Below, piece by piece: positions 25,712 to 34,216 of a stretch of 41,805 bases of DNA. Numbering within the stretch: position 1 is the first letter of the stretch; every line of letters begins with the position of its first letter. The translations under genes and the position numbers were made by a program. This stretch comes from JAMOAW01 sp039908535 (lineage in GTDB: Bacteria > Pseudomonadota > Magnetococcia > Magnetococcales > JADFZT01). The stretch is from the NCBI GenBank assembly GCA_039908535.1, contig JAMOAW010000063.1:1-41805 (forward strand). The letters run 5' to 3'. The notes beneath the pieces are model-generated. The model ran no database searches. It had not been told where the DNA came from and saw only the letters and a list, made by a program, of their open reading frames with translations.

Positions 25712-27571
25712 CTATTTATGACTTTGAATCCGACTGCGTACTGGAGCATTGACATTACCGTGGAGAAGCTCGGAAGGGGCGGTACTGGGCAGAAGAGGCA
25801 TCCGCATTAAAAGAAAAAAACTTACAATAATAACAACACCATATACCCCAGCCAACGTCAGTAAAATAACATTTACAGATAAGGGCAACACCTCAAAATC
25901 ATAGCCAGGTGGCAAAAAATCTTGATAGTTGTTGATCACCTTTTTAAAACCATCATCCAGCAACATCCGCAACACAGGCACCAAACCAAATACGGCTAAA
26001 ATGGCCCCTATCAAAGTAGTGATGGCCATTTGGAAAAAAAGTTTGGCGTGTAGATTGCTCCAAGTCAGTCCCCTACTTAAGAGAATACCATAATGTTGAC
26101 GACGGTGGCTGATCAATGTCCCCATTTGCGCCAAAAGTAAAAACGCCAAAAATAACCCAAATGTCAATGTATACGCCGGTACCATAATCGCCAACATGTC
26201 ACTTAAAAGATTAAAACGGTTTAACGCGTCCATATACATAGGATGAATATTTAACGCTGGGCGACCATCACGGGTTTTAATCGACAGCACATCTTGAATG
26301 CCCCGATTGATGCGGGTAGGATCAGGAACATAAATTTTAATCGCCGAAAAAGAGGTGCCATAACTGGTCACATCCCATGGCACAAATAAGGGTGCGCTGG
26401 CCTCCTTGTCCCGATTCCAACTGGGGCAAAGAGTGGAGCGTAAGGTATCGTTACGGGGTAAACGGTGACAGGGAATCCAAAGTTGATTGTTCTTATCGTG
26501 GTCAATGGTATCCCACGCCGTCTCTTCCGTACTGACCTGGTTGGCAAATTTAAAATGATTGGGCAAAGTAGGAGGTTGGCACCGGCTGGAAGCAACACTC
26601 GGTAAACTCGATAGTCCAGAGGCCAATTCGGCATTTTGTACACATGCGGCATAACTGGAAATGGCATCCCTGGGAAAGCCTGGATTGGTCAAATAATCAT
26701 GCTGTTTTATATCGCCAATCCCCTTGTTGAGCGGATTATATTTAAGATCAGGAAAATGATACGCCGCCAACAACGCATGATAGGTGCTCAATGGAAACAA
26801 ATAGGCAATCTTCTCCATGGTCGGAATATAGGGAATCCAACGAATTCTAAATGGATACAGCGTCTCTTCGTTGGCCATGGTAATGTTGATCCACAAGGTG
26901 TCCATGGTATCCCGCAACTTTTGGTTGGGCTGTGGACGTATGGGAATCGATTGTTTTTGCTTACGTAAAATAGGGGTAATCGCCTCTAAATAGGAGTCGA
27001 AGTTAAAGTTGGATTGAAAAAGAGCTTCGTTGAGAACAATGGTTAAAGGTAACCCCAACCACTCTTCAGAGGTTTTCCAAGACTCTTCATTCCAATCTAT
27101 CGGGGTATCTAAACGCCAAAGGGGATCGCTTTGATACACCGCCCACCCGACAAAAGGGATACTGTTTTTCCAACTGCTGCTGCCAGGCAAGGTAATTTCA
27201 GGACGCCCCCCCTCCATGCGACGGTACGGATGCACCGCCAAATGCGACGTTTGTTGGTCTGTGGAGGTGCCCGCTTTGATTAAATGGTCTATCAAATTTT
27301 TTTGAATTCCTTCATGGTTTTCCCAATGCGAGGTGACCCATATCGGCACGCCATAAGGCCGTAACGTCCCCAAAAGGGCATCGGTAAACCGCTCCAACAG
27401 CCCAAATCGGGTGCCAACCAACAGCAACGCCATGCTGATCACCAAGGCAAGCAATAGAGTCAACCAAGCAAAATCACGCCCCCCCCCCGCACAGGCCGAG
27501 CGTTTGCAAGCAAAAGAACGCCAATAGGCGAGATGACCGAGTGTAATCCATACCGGGTAAAACCGTTTCAA
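25712..27571 (-). CDS. FtsX/LolC-type ABC permease with large periplasmic domain (TagS-like)
   Basis: 619 aa. A first membrane span lies at about residues 35-53 (LTLLLALVISMALLLVG). It is followed by a periplasmic domain of roughly 390 residues, and then the C-terminal FtsX core with three spans (LTFGLFLAFLLLAQMG, MAITTLIGAILAVFGLV, VILLTLAGVYGVVIIVSFF) and the cytoplasmic segment HRRQHYGILLSRGLTW. This is the 1+3 span topology of MacB/LolC/TagS permeases, which work as mechanotransmitters or lipoprotein handlers. TTG at 27571 with AGGAA upstream is the start. It follows the ATPase gene by 53 bp. Similarity to T6SS TagS is inferred from operon content. Confidence 0.8.
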   Translation of the reverse strand: MKRFYPVWITLGHLAYWRSFACKRSACAGGGRDFAWLTLLLALVISMALLLVGTRFGLLERFTDALLGTLRPYGVPIWVTSHWENHEGIQKNLIDHLIKAGTSTDQQTSHLAVHPYRRMEGGRPEITLPGSSSWKNSIPFVGWAVYQSDPLWRLDTPIDWNEESWKTSEEWLGLPLTIVLNEALFQSNFNFDSYLEAITPILRKQKQSIPIRPQPNQKLRDTMDTLWINITMANEETLYPFRIRWIPYIPTMEKIAYLFPLSTYHALLAAYHFPDLKYNPLNKGIGDIKQHDYLTNPGFPRDAISSYAACVQNAELASGLSSLPSVASSRCQPPTLPNHFKFANQVSTEETAWDTIDHDKNNQLWIPCHRLPRNDTLRSTLCPSWNRDKEASAPLFVPWDVTSYGTSFSAIKIYVPDPTRINRGIQDVLSIKTRDGRPALNIHPMYMDALNRFNLLSDMLAIMVPAYTLTFGLFLAFLLLAQMGTLISHRRQHYGILLSRGLTWSNLHAKLFFQMAITTLIGAILAVFGLVPVLRMLLDDGFKKVINNYQDFLPPGYDFEVLPLSVNVILLTLAGVYGVVIIVSFFLLMRMPLLPSTAPSELLHGNVNAPVRSRIQSHK

Positions 27572-27624
27572 CCCTAAAATTCCTTTTTAATCATATGATT
27601 CATTAAAGATAAACGGGGTTAGGC

Positions 27625-28395
27625 CTACGTATTTCTAGATTGCAGATAACAATGATGTTTTTCAATCAAAAGACGATGACTGACTTGGGGATCAGAGGCA
27701 TCTGATTCATGGTGGGTGACCCAAATAACCATATGAGTTCCCAACGTCAACCAGCGATCTACCAAAGACATCACCTCGCGACGGGTTTCAACATCTAAAT
27801 TGCCCGTCGGTTCATCGGCAAACAGCACCAAAGGATCGTGAATCATGGCTTGGGCAAGGGCAACACGTTGAAACTGCCCCCCAGAGAGTTCGCTCGGATA
27901 ACGCTCTAAAAACTCCTCTGGACTGGTCTCTTCAAGTCGGCGTCCATCAGAATCGCGTAATAAAATACGGTCCATGGTAGAGTGCACCTTTCTCTCCATG
28001 TCGGCTTGGTTCATGTCCCCTCTCAAGATAAGAGGGTACATAAGATTTTCTCGAACACGCAAATAGGGAGTTAACGTACTGGTCTGATAAGCAAACCCAA
28101 AATAGCGCCGACGCAAATTTTTCAAAGAAACCGTGGAGTTGGCACGATCCAATCCTTTTGGACCCCAGGTGGCCTTTTCGCCCTGAGGAAAAATCCATTG
28201 CACGCTTCCCTGCTTCGGACGTTTTAAAAAGGTCATTAAATACAATAGGGTACTCTTTCCAGAGCCACTACGACCCAAGACGGGCAACCGACCAGAGATG
28301 GCCGTGGCATCCAATTTAAGACCACCCACGGTGAGGGTGAAGGAGTCCCCCCACCCAACCGTGGCAGAATTGATCTGAACGCCCCAGTTCATCAT
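27625..28395 (-). CDS. LolD/MacB-type ABC transporter ATP-binding protein (TagT-like)
   Basis: 256 aa. Walker A is GRSGSGKST, signature SGGQFQRVALAQAM, Walker B LVLFADEPTGNLD, and the His switch is seen in WVTHHESD. These are typical of the LolD/MacB/FtsE subfamily that pairs with FtsX-like permeases, here the gene directly downstream. The start ATG at 28395 overlaps the VWA gene stop (ATGA); a second ATG follows at 28392. The residue before GRSG is atypical (PVLGRSG instead of ALVGPSG), but the P-loop is intact, so ATP binding is expected. Confidence 0.9.
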   Translation of the reverse strand: MMNWGVQINSATVGWGDSFTLTVGGLKLDATAISGRLPVLGRSGSGKSTLLYLMTFLKRPKQGSVQWIFPQGEKATWGPKGLDRANSTVSLKNLRRRYFGFAYQTSTLTPYLRVRENLMYPLILRGDMNQADMERKVHSTMDRILLRDSDGRRLEETSPEEFLERYPSELSGGQFQRVALAQAMIHDPLVLFADEPTGNLDVETRREVMSLVDRWLTLGTHMVIWVTHHESDASDPQVSHRLLIEKHHCYLQSRNT

Positions 28396-31142
28396 GGCAA
28401 ATAGTCTTGAGGAATCCAGTATCCACGCCGCCCACCCACCGTATGACCAAACCGATAGGCTGCAGCTTCTTCCCCTTTTGTCTCTGGTCCGAGAGGTTTA
28501 CGCTCAATGGCACCCGTAAAGTTGATTAACTCGCGTCCATTAGGGGTGGCATCTGGACAAAGGCTGGATTGATAACGACTGGCGGTAAAGAGTGGGCGCA
28601 TATCTTTCTCGACGATTTCTAAAATCTCCTTAGACTTGATGGCCCAAAGAGCAAGACGACGAAGTTCACAGGCCGGAACGGCAAGAATCGGCTGTTTATT
28701 CTTGTCTAATATGGGTTTATTGTCACGGTCAACCACCACCAGATGCCCATCTTTATTTTGCATAAGATGTTCCGCAGAGAGGGCGTTGACTTGATAGCTT
28801 AACAACGGACTGTGCCGGCGCACGGGTAGACCGCCTCGACGCTGGGCATATTCGGCAGGGGTCTCCCCAGAGACATCAATGGGAGGTCTGCGAATCTCTT
28901 GTTGCAATCCCAAAATCATAGCACTAATGAGTGCACGGCGCAACTGGGCTTCAGGAAGTTCAAAATACCCCTCGAATCCGCGCAAAATGCGAATCCAGGA
29001 GGAGAGATCGCTACTGGTGACCCATAACTCCTCCACCACTTTATCAGAGGCCTCAATATAACCGATCATCGTGGTATCAAAAACCCGATGTCGACATTGG
29101 TCGCCCAATTCACCACAGGCCTCTTTCTCCAAAATGTGCCAGTAGACACCAGGAATGTCGACCCTCTCGCGACGCAGTCGTTCAATGACGGAGTTAAGAG
29201 CGGCCCCCCCGCGTATATCCAAAATAATTTCATCAATTAAAGCACTGGAACTCAATTTTTCAACGGTTCCAACAATCCGTTCGAGCAAAGAGGTCTCATC
29301 CATTTGCAGTAGATAGTCGGAAATATGGCTGTCCGCAGGAAGACTCTTTTCTAACAAGGATTGCATTTGCGTATTAAATTGCTTGTAAGCAATATTGTAA
29401 GATTCTGGATGTTTGGCATCGTTGACGCGATTGGGCGTTTGAATGAAAAAGGAGATGATATTATTCGATTTATCACCAGAATTATTGCTGCCACGCAACA
29501 GACGCGCCAACTCTTCGGCATCGACCGGATGGGTATATTTTTCAATTGCTTTGAGTGTGTTGTTTTTACCAGAAACCATATTGCGGGCTTTATAACCGTT
29601 ATCCCCAATGACAAACAAGAGTTTCAAATGATCTGGACAGGAGGCGATATCTTTGGCCAATACCTGTTTAATTCCACCAAAAAGATTCTCTTGGTAGTCG
29701 TCTTTGTCATCTAAGGTGACAGAAACTTTCGCAATGGAATTTTCAAACTCTTGATAGGTTTGTTCCATTTCCTTGGGGCTTAATTGACAGGTTTCTGGCA
29801 AAGGCACCCCTTCACCAACCCCATCACCAATACCGTTTTTAATCAATTTGTCAGCATATGGGTCGCGAAAGACGCGATACCCAAAACGAAATTGGGTGTC
29901 TTTAAAACCTTGAACCTTTTTCAATTTGTGAATGATCTCTTGGATGACACCCAATCGATCTTCGGTCCCACGCACGGCATCAATGACATTCTCCATGCTG
30001 GCCGTGGCATCCAACAGAAAGAAAATATCGACATTTTTCTTGGAAGAGAGGGTTTTTATTTCTGGCATAATGTGCGCCGCCAAATCCCCAGAGATGGCAA
30101 ACTTACCATCCCCTAAAGAGCGACCAACCAATCCGGGTTGGGCCAAAGCCACCTTATAAAACCGCTTTTGTCCGAGAGGATTGGACAACAAATTGGGCTC
30201 CACGTGTTTATTGTCTTGATCGACAAGATCCAAAACAGGAATGCGCAAAGGGGATTTAAACCAATTAATACCACCTTCAACAGGTTGACAGGCGTTTTTA
30301 TTTTGCGACACGGCATCTTCCAGTTGCTCATACGCACAGACTGTCCCAGGTCCTTTGCCATCTGGGGAGCGTAAGTCTTCACGGGGACGCAAACTAAAGG
30401 CGTTGTTCCACAAAAAGCCGTTGCGTTTATCCACCCAGCCAAGCAGTTGATCTTCGTCTTCAAGACGAAAACGGTCGGCCAACAGCACCCCATTTTTGGT
30501 TTCATCGAAAACAAAATACATATGAAAACGCGAAGCCCCTTCGCGACAGTGGCCACTGCCACCCATGCACTCTTTGAGTTCAGGATCTTGAAAAACCGTC
30601 ACCGTTGGATCTTGAAGATTTTCCTCTCTGGGAGAGGTAGAGGTACGAATAAAAAATTTTTTCTCTAAACCTGAATCGCTGCGCACCGGTTGATTGCGGC
30701 ACAAGAGGTCACTTTTATGGACCCAACCGGTAGTTTCTGGTTGATCCTGAAAGCGCAGCGTATGAATTTTAAGAAATTCCCCTTTTTCTGCAAGAACTTC
30801 GGCCTGTTGATTAAAGGCAAGATAGGCTGAATTTTTTTTATCTTTGATCTCTGTGAATAGAGGGGTATCCTGACGCAAAACTCTGGCCAATCCGACCCAT
30901 TTTAACTCTTTATCGCGATAAAAACTTGAAAAATCAAATTGAGCGCAATTACCCGTTTCATCTTCTCCAGCGCGAGCTGTTCCTGAAATTCCAGTTAAAA
31001 AAATCATGACAAACAACAAAGCCCCAGCTGCTATCTCCCATCGGTTAATAACTATCCCCGGTGATTTGAAAGGTTTTTTGATACCTCTCACGTTGAATAA
31101 TGGCATTTTATATAAACTCCACAGTATATTTTTATCTGACAT
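28392..31142 (-). CDS. Periplasmic SH3-like/VWA-domain protein (PpkA-periplasmic-domain-like sensor)
   Basis: 916 aa from the ATG at 31142; an in-frame GTG at 31157 adds five residues. A signal peptide or anchor (AAGALLFVMIFLTGISGTARA, hydrophobic core about residues 38-55) directs it to the periplasm. Residues about 65-280 contain bacterial SH3-like beta segments (VLRQDTPLF...GWVHKSDLLC, LLGWVDKRNGFLW). A von Willebrand A domain begins near 368 with the MIDAS motif DATAS (VDIFFLLDATASM) and continues to about 560. The remainder is mostly helical and ends with RRGYWIPQDYLP. In T6SS threonine-phosphorylation pathways a VWA domain forms the periplasmic sensor of kinase PpkA. Here there is no kinase domain, so the sensor appears as a separate protein. 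It is coupled to the ATPase gene by a 4-bp overlap. Confidence 0.78.
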   Translation of the reverse strand: MSDKNILWSLYKMPLFNVRGIKKPFKSPGIVINRWEIAAGALLFVMIFLTGISGTARAGEDETGNCAQFDFSSFYRDKELKWVGLARVLRQDTPLFTEIKDKKNSAYLAFNQQAEVLAEKGEFLKIHTLRFQDQPETTGWVHKSDLLCRNQPVRSDSGLEKKFFIRTSTSPREENLQDPTVTVFQDPELKECMGGSGHCREGASRFHMYFVFDETKNGVLLADRFRLEDEDQLLGWVDKRNGFLWNNAFSLRPREDLRSPDGKGPGTVCAYEQLEDAVSQNKNACQPVEGGINWFKSPLRIPVLDLVDQDNKHVEPNLLSNPLGQKRFYKVALAQPGLVGRSLGDGKFAISGDLAAHIMPEIKTLSSKKNVDIFFLLDATASMENVIDAVRGTEDRLGVIQEIIHKLKKVQGFKDTQFRFGYRVFRDPYADKLIKNGIGDGVGEGVPLPETCQLSPKEMEQTYQEFENSIAKVSVTLDDKDDYQENLFGGIKQVLAKDIASCPDHLKLLFVIGDNGYKARNMVSGKNNTLKAIEKYTHPVDAEELARLLRGSNNSGDKSNNIISFFIQTPNRVNDAKHPESYNIAYKQFNTQMQSLLEKSLPADSHISDYLLQMDETSLLERIVGTVEKLSSSALIDEIILDIRGGAALNSVIERLRRERVDIPGVYWHILEKEACGELGDQCRHRVFDTTMIGYIEASDKVVEELWVTSSDLSSWIRILRGFEGYFELPEAQLRRALISAMILGLQQEIRRPPIDVSGETPAEYAQRRGGLPVRRHSPLLSYQVNALSAEHLMQNKDGHLVVVDRDNKPILDKNKQPILAVPACELRRLALWAIKSKEILEIVEKDMRPLFTASRYQSSLCPDATPNGRELINFTGAIERKPLGPETKGEEAAAYRFGHTVGGRRGYWIPQDYLP

Positions 31143-31230
31143 TGTTACCGTTCCCACCGATTTACAAGCAATTTCTACGCCTTGATATGGTGAAAGAGGC
31201 GGTAGTCAAAATTATTTATCTAAAGATCAT

Positions 31231-32130
31231 TTACCTATTGTTTGTGGTGGTGTCAACTGGCATTTTTTGCGCCAATACCAATCGGAAACCAGCCACCGAC
31301 AAAATAGCTGGCATACACACCTTATGCCCAATCTCATTTCCTGCGGTCCAATTGTCTTCACCAAGCAGCAGATAGCCACTATTCCCAGAAATTTGACAAG
31401 AGGTTTGTGACCATTCGCGCACCCCTCTTAAAAGATGATTCAGAGGGGAGCTGTCAGGATCATAATCAGAGGAGGGGGTGTTGACCGTATTAAAAAAACC
31501 AATGGCCGCCAGCCACTCTTTTTCTTCTGGAAGTGTATAGGAACAGCCGGTTTGTTGACTCAACCAATCGGCATAATCCCATGCTCCCTCCCAAGAAATG
31601 CCCGTGGCATAGGGAAGAATGCCTTCACTTCGATTCCACTGTTGACCGATATGCAACTGCCGATTTGTTTTATCGTCACCATCTGGCATTCTAGCAACGA
31701 ATTGGGTATATTGTTTAAACTGATTTCGTGTCACTTCAAAACGTTGCAACAAAAATGGTTTATCCACCTGGATTTCTGATGTTCCTGAAGTGATAAAATT
31801 GGTTAGTTCCTCTCTGTGCGTGGGTAGAGCATATTTTCCAGCTGGAATTTGAACCAGATCGGGAAAAAAAGCGCCATCCTCAGTTGTAAAAAGACATGCT
31901 TGCCAAGCCACGCTCTGGTTGAGTAAAGATGACCCCGCCCAGGGTCCAAAAAACCACGTTGCTGCCCCTGCAACGGTCAAGGCAAACAGGCCAATCAAAA
32001 ATTTTCCTTTGATTTGTCTAAAAAAAGTATAAATCTGAAATTTTATATTCAGATAAGGTGCCGTTTTTTTTCGAACAGCCCCAGTCTTGCGAAAACGTTG
32101 TGTTCCATGTCCGTTGCCGTTATTTAGCAT
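31231..32130 (-). CDS. Membrane-anchored FGE-sulfatase-domain protein (TagR-like)
   Basis: 299 aa from the ATG at 32130, preferred because AAAGGTG precedes it. The frame stays open to a TTG at 32346, which would add 72 cytoplasmic residues and begins in repeat R5. A membrane span (GKFLIGLFALTVAGAATWFFG, about residues 43-62 from the ATG) is followed by an FGE-sulfatase/SUMF1 domain. Visible motifs are LVQIPAGKY, FLLQRFEVTRNQFKQY, GISWEGAWDYADWLSQQTG, YTLPEEKEWLAA, REWSQ and AGFRLVL. The paired active-site cysteines of true formylglycine-generating enzymes are not evident, so a binding or signalling role as in TagR is more likely. It is the first gene of the four-gene leftward operon, 88 bp before the VWA gene. 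Confidence 0.78.
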   Translation of the reverse strand: MLNNGNGHGTQRFRKTGAVRKKTAPYLNIKFQIYTFFRQIKGKFLIGLFALTVAGAATWFFGPWAGSSLLNQSVAWQACLFTTEDGAFFPDLVQIPAGKYALPTHREELTNFITSGTSEIQVDKPFLLQRFEVTRNQFKQYTQFVARMPDGDDKTNRQLHIGQQWNRSEGILPYATGISWEGAWDYADWLSQQTGCSYTLPEEKEWLAAIGFFNTVNTPSSDYDPDSSPLNHLLRGVREWSQTSCQISGNSGYLLLGEDNWTAGNEIGHKVCMPAILSVAGFRLVLAQKMPVDTTTNNR

Positions 32131-32325
32131 ATTCACCTTTCCCTCAATCTCAGGATTGACGTACCCATAACGGGCAATGCCATCAAAAAACCAAAGCGAG
32201 CGGAGCTGACAATGGCGATGTTTTCCTTTAATCTCTATTTTAACCGGTTTTGTGCACTTCGAAAGGTCAATTACGCACACAGGATACTTTTTTCTATCGA
32301 TTTTCTGACATGACCATCTTTTTGT

Positions 32326-32471
32326 ATCGAAAAAATAAAAAATCAAGACCTTGGGGGCGGAGAACCGCCCCCAACACCCCCACCCTTTTTTTTTATTAAA
32401 AGAAAAAAGGGGTCTGGGGGATTGCCCCCAAGGTTTTTCTTTTGACTTTTTGCCCGAAGGGCATCATGTTC
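32326..32471. repeat. Hairpin repeat cluster R5 (modules B and A)
   Basis: The left end is TGTATCG plus an A-rich tract. Module B at 32351-32374 has 10-bp arms (TTGGGGGCGG / CCGCCCCCAA) and the loop AGAA. A T-run/A-run pair precedes module A (CTGGGGGATTGCCCCCA, about 32415-32431). The right flank (to 32471) is the reverse complement of the R3 flank. It occupies the divergent gap between the FGE-domain operon and trmJ, overlapping the extended frame of the former. Confidence 0.8.
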
Positions 32472-32526
32472 CTAAATAATATTTTTATATACATTGAAAA
32501 CGTTTAAATAAAATCTGGAGGAAACT

Positions 32527-33288
32527 TTGCAACATTTTTTTAAAAGATCCGCACCGGTCTTTATTTTGGATCAACCAGCCCATGCTGGCAACGTTGGGGC
32601 CAGTTGGCGGGGATTGGCGAATATGGGGTTTGAACGGTTGCGTTTGGTCGCCCCACGACAGTTTCCCCATCCAGATGCCATCGCCTATGCGGCTGGAGCG
32701 GCTGAAGGTTTGGAAAAAATAGAGGTTTTTTCTGATTTAAATTCGGCCTTGGCGGATGTCAACTTTTTGGTGGCGACCAGCAATCGTTCTCGTGGTCAAA
32801 GGCATACGGTTTTTACGCCTCGGCAGTTGGCCAGTCGTTTGCCTGAAATCCAAGCCCGGCCCAATACCCAGGTGGGAATCCTCTTTGGAACCGAACGAAC
32901 CGGACTGCCAACTCGAGATTTAGAACGGGCCGATGTCATTTGCAACATTCCCACCCTGGGTACCATTGGCTCGCTTAATCTCTCCCAGGCGGTGCTGCTG
33001 GTGGCCTATGAACTCATGCTCGGCCAAGGAGAAGGAAAGGCGTTTGATTTTGATCCTATCCAACAGGGAACCAGGGCCTCCACCACCGAAATGGACGCCT
33101 TGTTTAACCATTTGGAACAGACCTTGTTAGCCATCGGTTTTATTAAATGTCAACAAAAACGCCATATGATGGGATCTTTGCGGGCCATGTTACATCGCGC
33201 CGCTTTGGACCCTAGGGAGGTAGCCATTTTGCGCGGTATTTTGACCGAGGTCATCTCTTCACGAAAACGTGAATTAATTCAATGTTGA
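32527..33288 (+). CDS. trmJ: tRNA (cytidine/uridine-32-2'-O)-methyltransferase TrmJ (SPOUT family)
   Basis: 253 aa. A SpoU/TrmH-type enzyme that methylates the ribose of nucleotide 32 in the tRNA anticodon loop. SPOUT motif 1 is PAHAGNVGASWRGLANMGF, motif 2 VGILFGTERTGL and motif 3 IGSLNLSQAVLLVAYEL. The C-terminal helical extension is typical of TrmJ rather than TrmL. The start is a TTG at 32527, five bases after a strong GGAGG. It overlaps rsmE by 7 bp. Confidence 0.9.
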   Translation: MQHFFKRSAPVFILDQPAHAGNVGASWRGLANMGFERLRLVAPRQFPHPDAIAYAAGAAEGLEKIEVFSDLNSALADVNFLVATSNRSRGQRHTVFTPRQLASRLPEIQARPNTQVGILFGTERTGLPTRDLERADVICNIPTLGTIGSLNLSQAVLLVAYELMLGQGEGKAFDFDPIQQGTRASTTEMDALFNHLEQTLLAIGFIKCQQKRHMMGSLRAMLHRAALDPREVAILRGILTEVISSRKRELIQC

Positions 33289-34010
33289 TCCGCTTGGCTG
33301 CCGTGCCTGACACACAAGAGCAAATGGTTCGCCTAGCCCCCGAAGCCCAACAAGCTTTATCATTGTGGCAGGCACGGGTTGGGGAGATTGTGACCGTTTG
33401 TGATCCCAATCATAAATATTATCGAGGCAGATTGTTGGCAGATTTCTCTTCTGTACAGGTGTTTGCCACCCTGCCAGATACGTTAGAACCTCCCTACCGC
33501 TGTCGCATTTGCCAAGCCATCCCCAATCGGGAACGGATGATTTGGATTATTCAAAAAGGGGTGGAGTTGGGTGCTTCAGAGATCCAACCCATCATAACCG
33601 AACGCAGTTATGGCATGACCCAGGAGAAAAAAATCGGACCGCGACAGGATAAATTTACCACCTGGAATAAAGTGGCGGCCCAAGCGGCCCGTCAATGCCG
33701 AAGGGCTCTCTTGCCAATTGTTCATCCCCCAGTGTTACTGGAAACTATTTTGCAACATTTTTCACCCACAGAGGAGGGATGGTTTTTGGATTGGCCTGGG
33801 GATCCAACAAAAAAAATGGGCGCATGGAGATGTGATCGAACCCTATTCGTTGGTCCAGAAGGGGGATGGAGCGACAGAGAACGAGAACTTTTTCAACAGG
33901 TTAAAATAAATCCCATCACCTTTGGATCCCGCCTGTTACGCACAGAAACCGCCGCGTTGGTGGCGATGGTTTTTTGTATGGATAGTGATGTATCCTTTAC
34001 AGTCGCATGA
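33282..34010 (+). CDS. rsmE: 16S rRNA (uracil-1498-N3)-methyltransferase RsmE
   Basis: 242 aa. N-terminal PUA-like domain, then a SPOUT catalytic domain with GVELGASEIQPIITERSY, FVGPEGGWSDRE and the hallmark LGSRLLRTETAA-type segment, here FGSRLLRTETAALVAM. It methylates U1498 of 16S rRNA. The ATG at 33282 overlaps the trmJ end. Its TGA lies inside an ATGA at 34007, where an additional short frame beginning MSLWN opens (see the hflK entry and findings). Confidence 0.92.
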   Translation: MLIRLAAVPDTQEQMVRLAPEAQQALSLWQARVGEIVTVCDPNHKYYRGRLLADFSSVQVFATLPDTLEPPYRCRICQAIPNRERMIWIIQKGVELGASEIQPIITERSYGMTQEKKIGPRQDKFTTWNKVAAQAARQCRRALLPIVHPPVLLETILQHFSPTEEGWFLDWPGDPTKKMGAWRCDRTLFVGPEGGWSDRERELFQQVKINPITFGSRLLRTETAALVAMVFCMDSDVSFTVA

Positions 34011-34050
34011 GCCTATGGAATAGTTTAATTTGGTCGTCGATTAAAAAAAA
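34007..34050 (+). other. Possible relic of the original hflK start codon region
   Basis: An ATG overlapping the rsmE stop (ATGA) opens a frame beginning MSLWNSLIWSS. HflK proteins commonly begin with Met, one or two residues and Trp-Asn, followed by a Gly/Pro-rich stretch. After 34050 the sequence becomes hairpin repeat R6 and the frame is lost relative to hflK. This is consistent with an hflK 5' end cut off by repeat insertion, but the match is only a few residues. Confidence 0.25.
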
Positions 34051-34216
34051 GAGGGGGCTGGAGGATTCTTTCCCCAGGGTTATATTTATGTATATGTATC
34101 GGAAAAATAAAAATCAAGACCTTGGGGGGCGGAGAACCGCCCCCCAATTCCCCCCACCCTTTTTTTTAATTCTTAAAAAAAAGGGTGGGGGGATTCATCC
34201 CCCAGGGTTTGACCTG
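34051..34216. repeat. Hairpin repeat cluster R6 with a 21-bp perfect stem at the hflK start
   Basis: A decayed module A lies at 34051-34082. The B left end (TGTATCGG plus A-rich) is followed by module B at 34122-34147. A perfect inverted repeat then has 21-bp arms at 34149-34169 and 34173-34193 around a 3-nt loop, with GC pairs outside and A/T pairs inside. Module C in reverse orientation continues to about 34213. The only in-frame GTG before the conserved part of HflK, at 34185, lies within the right arm. Confidence 0.85.

Noticed and set aside
31231..32130. Catalytic formylglycine-generating enzyme with a sulfatase partner
   Set aside because: The paired catalytic cysteines are not evident and no sulfatase gene is nearby.
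25712..32346. A type VI secretion gene cluster
   Set aside because: Only TagRST/VWA-like regulatory parts are present; no TssB/C, TssJ-M, Hcp, VgrG, ClpV or phosphatase gene was seen anywhere in the window.
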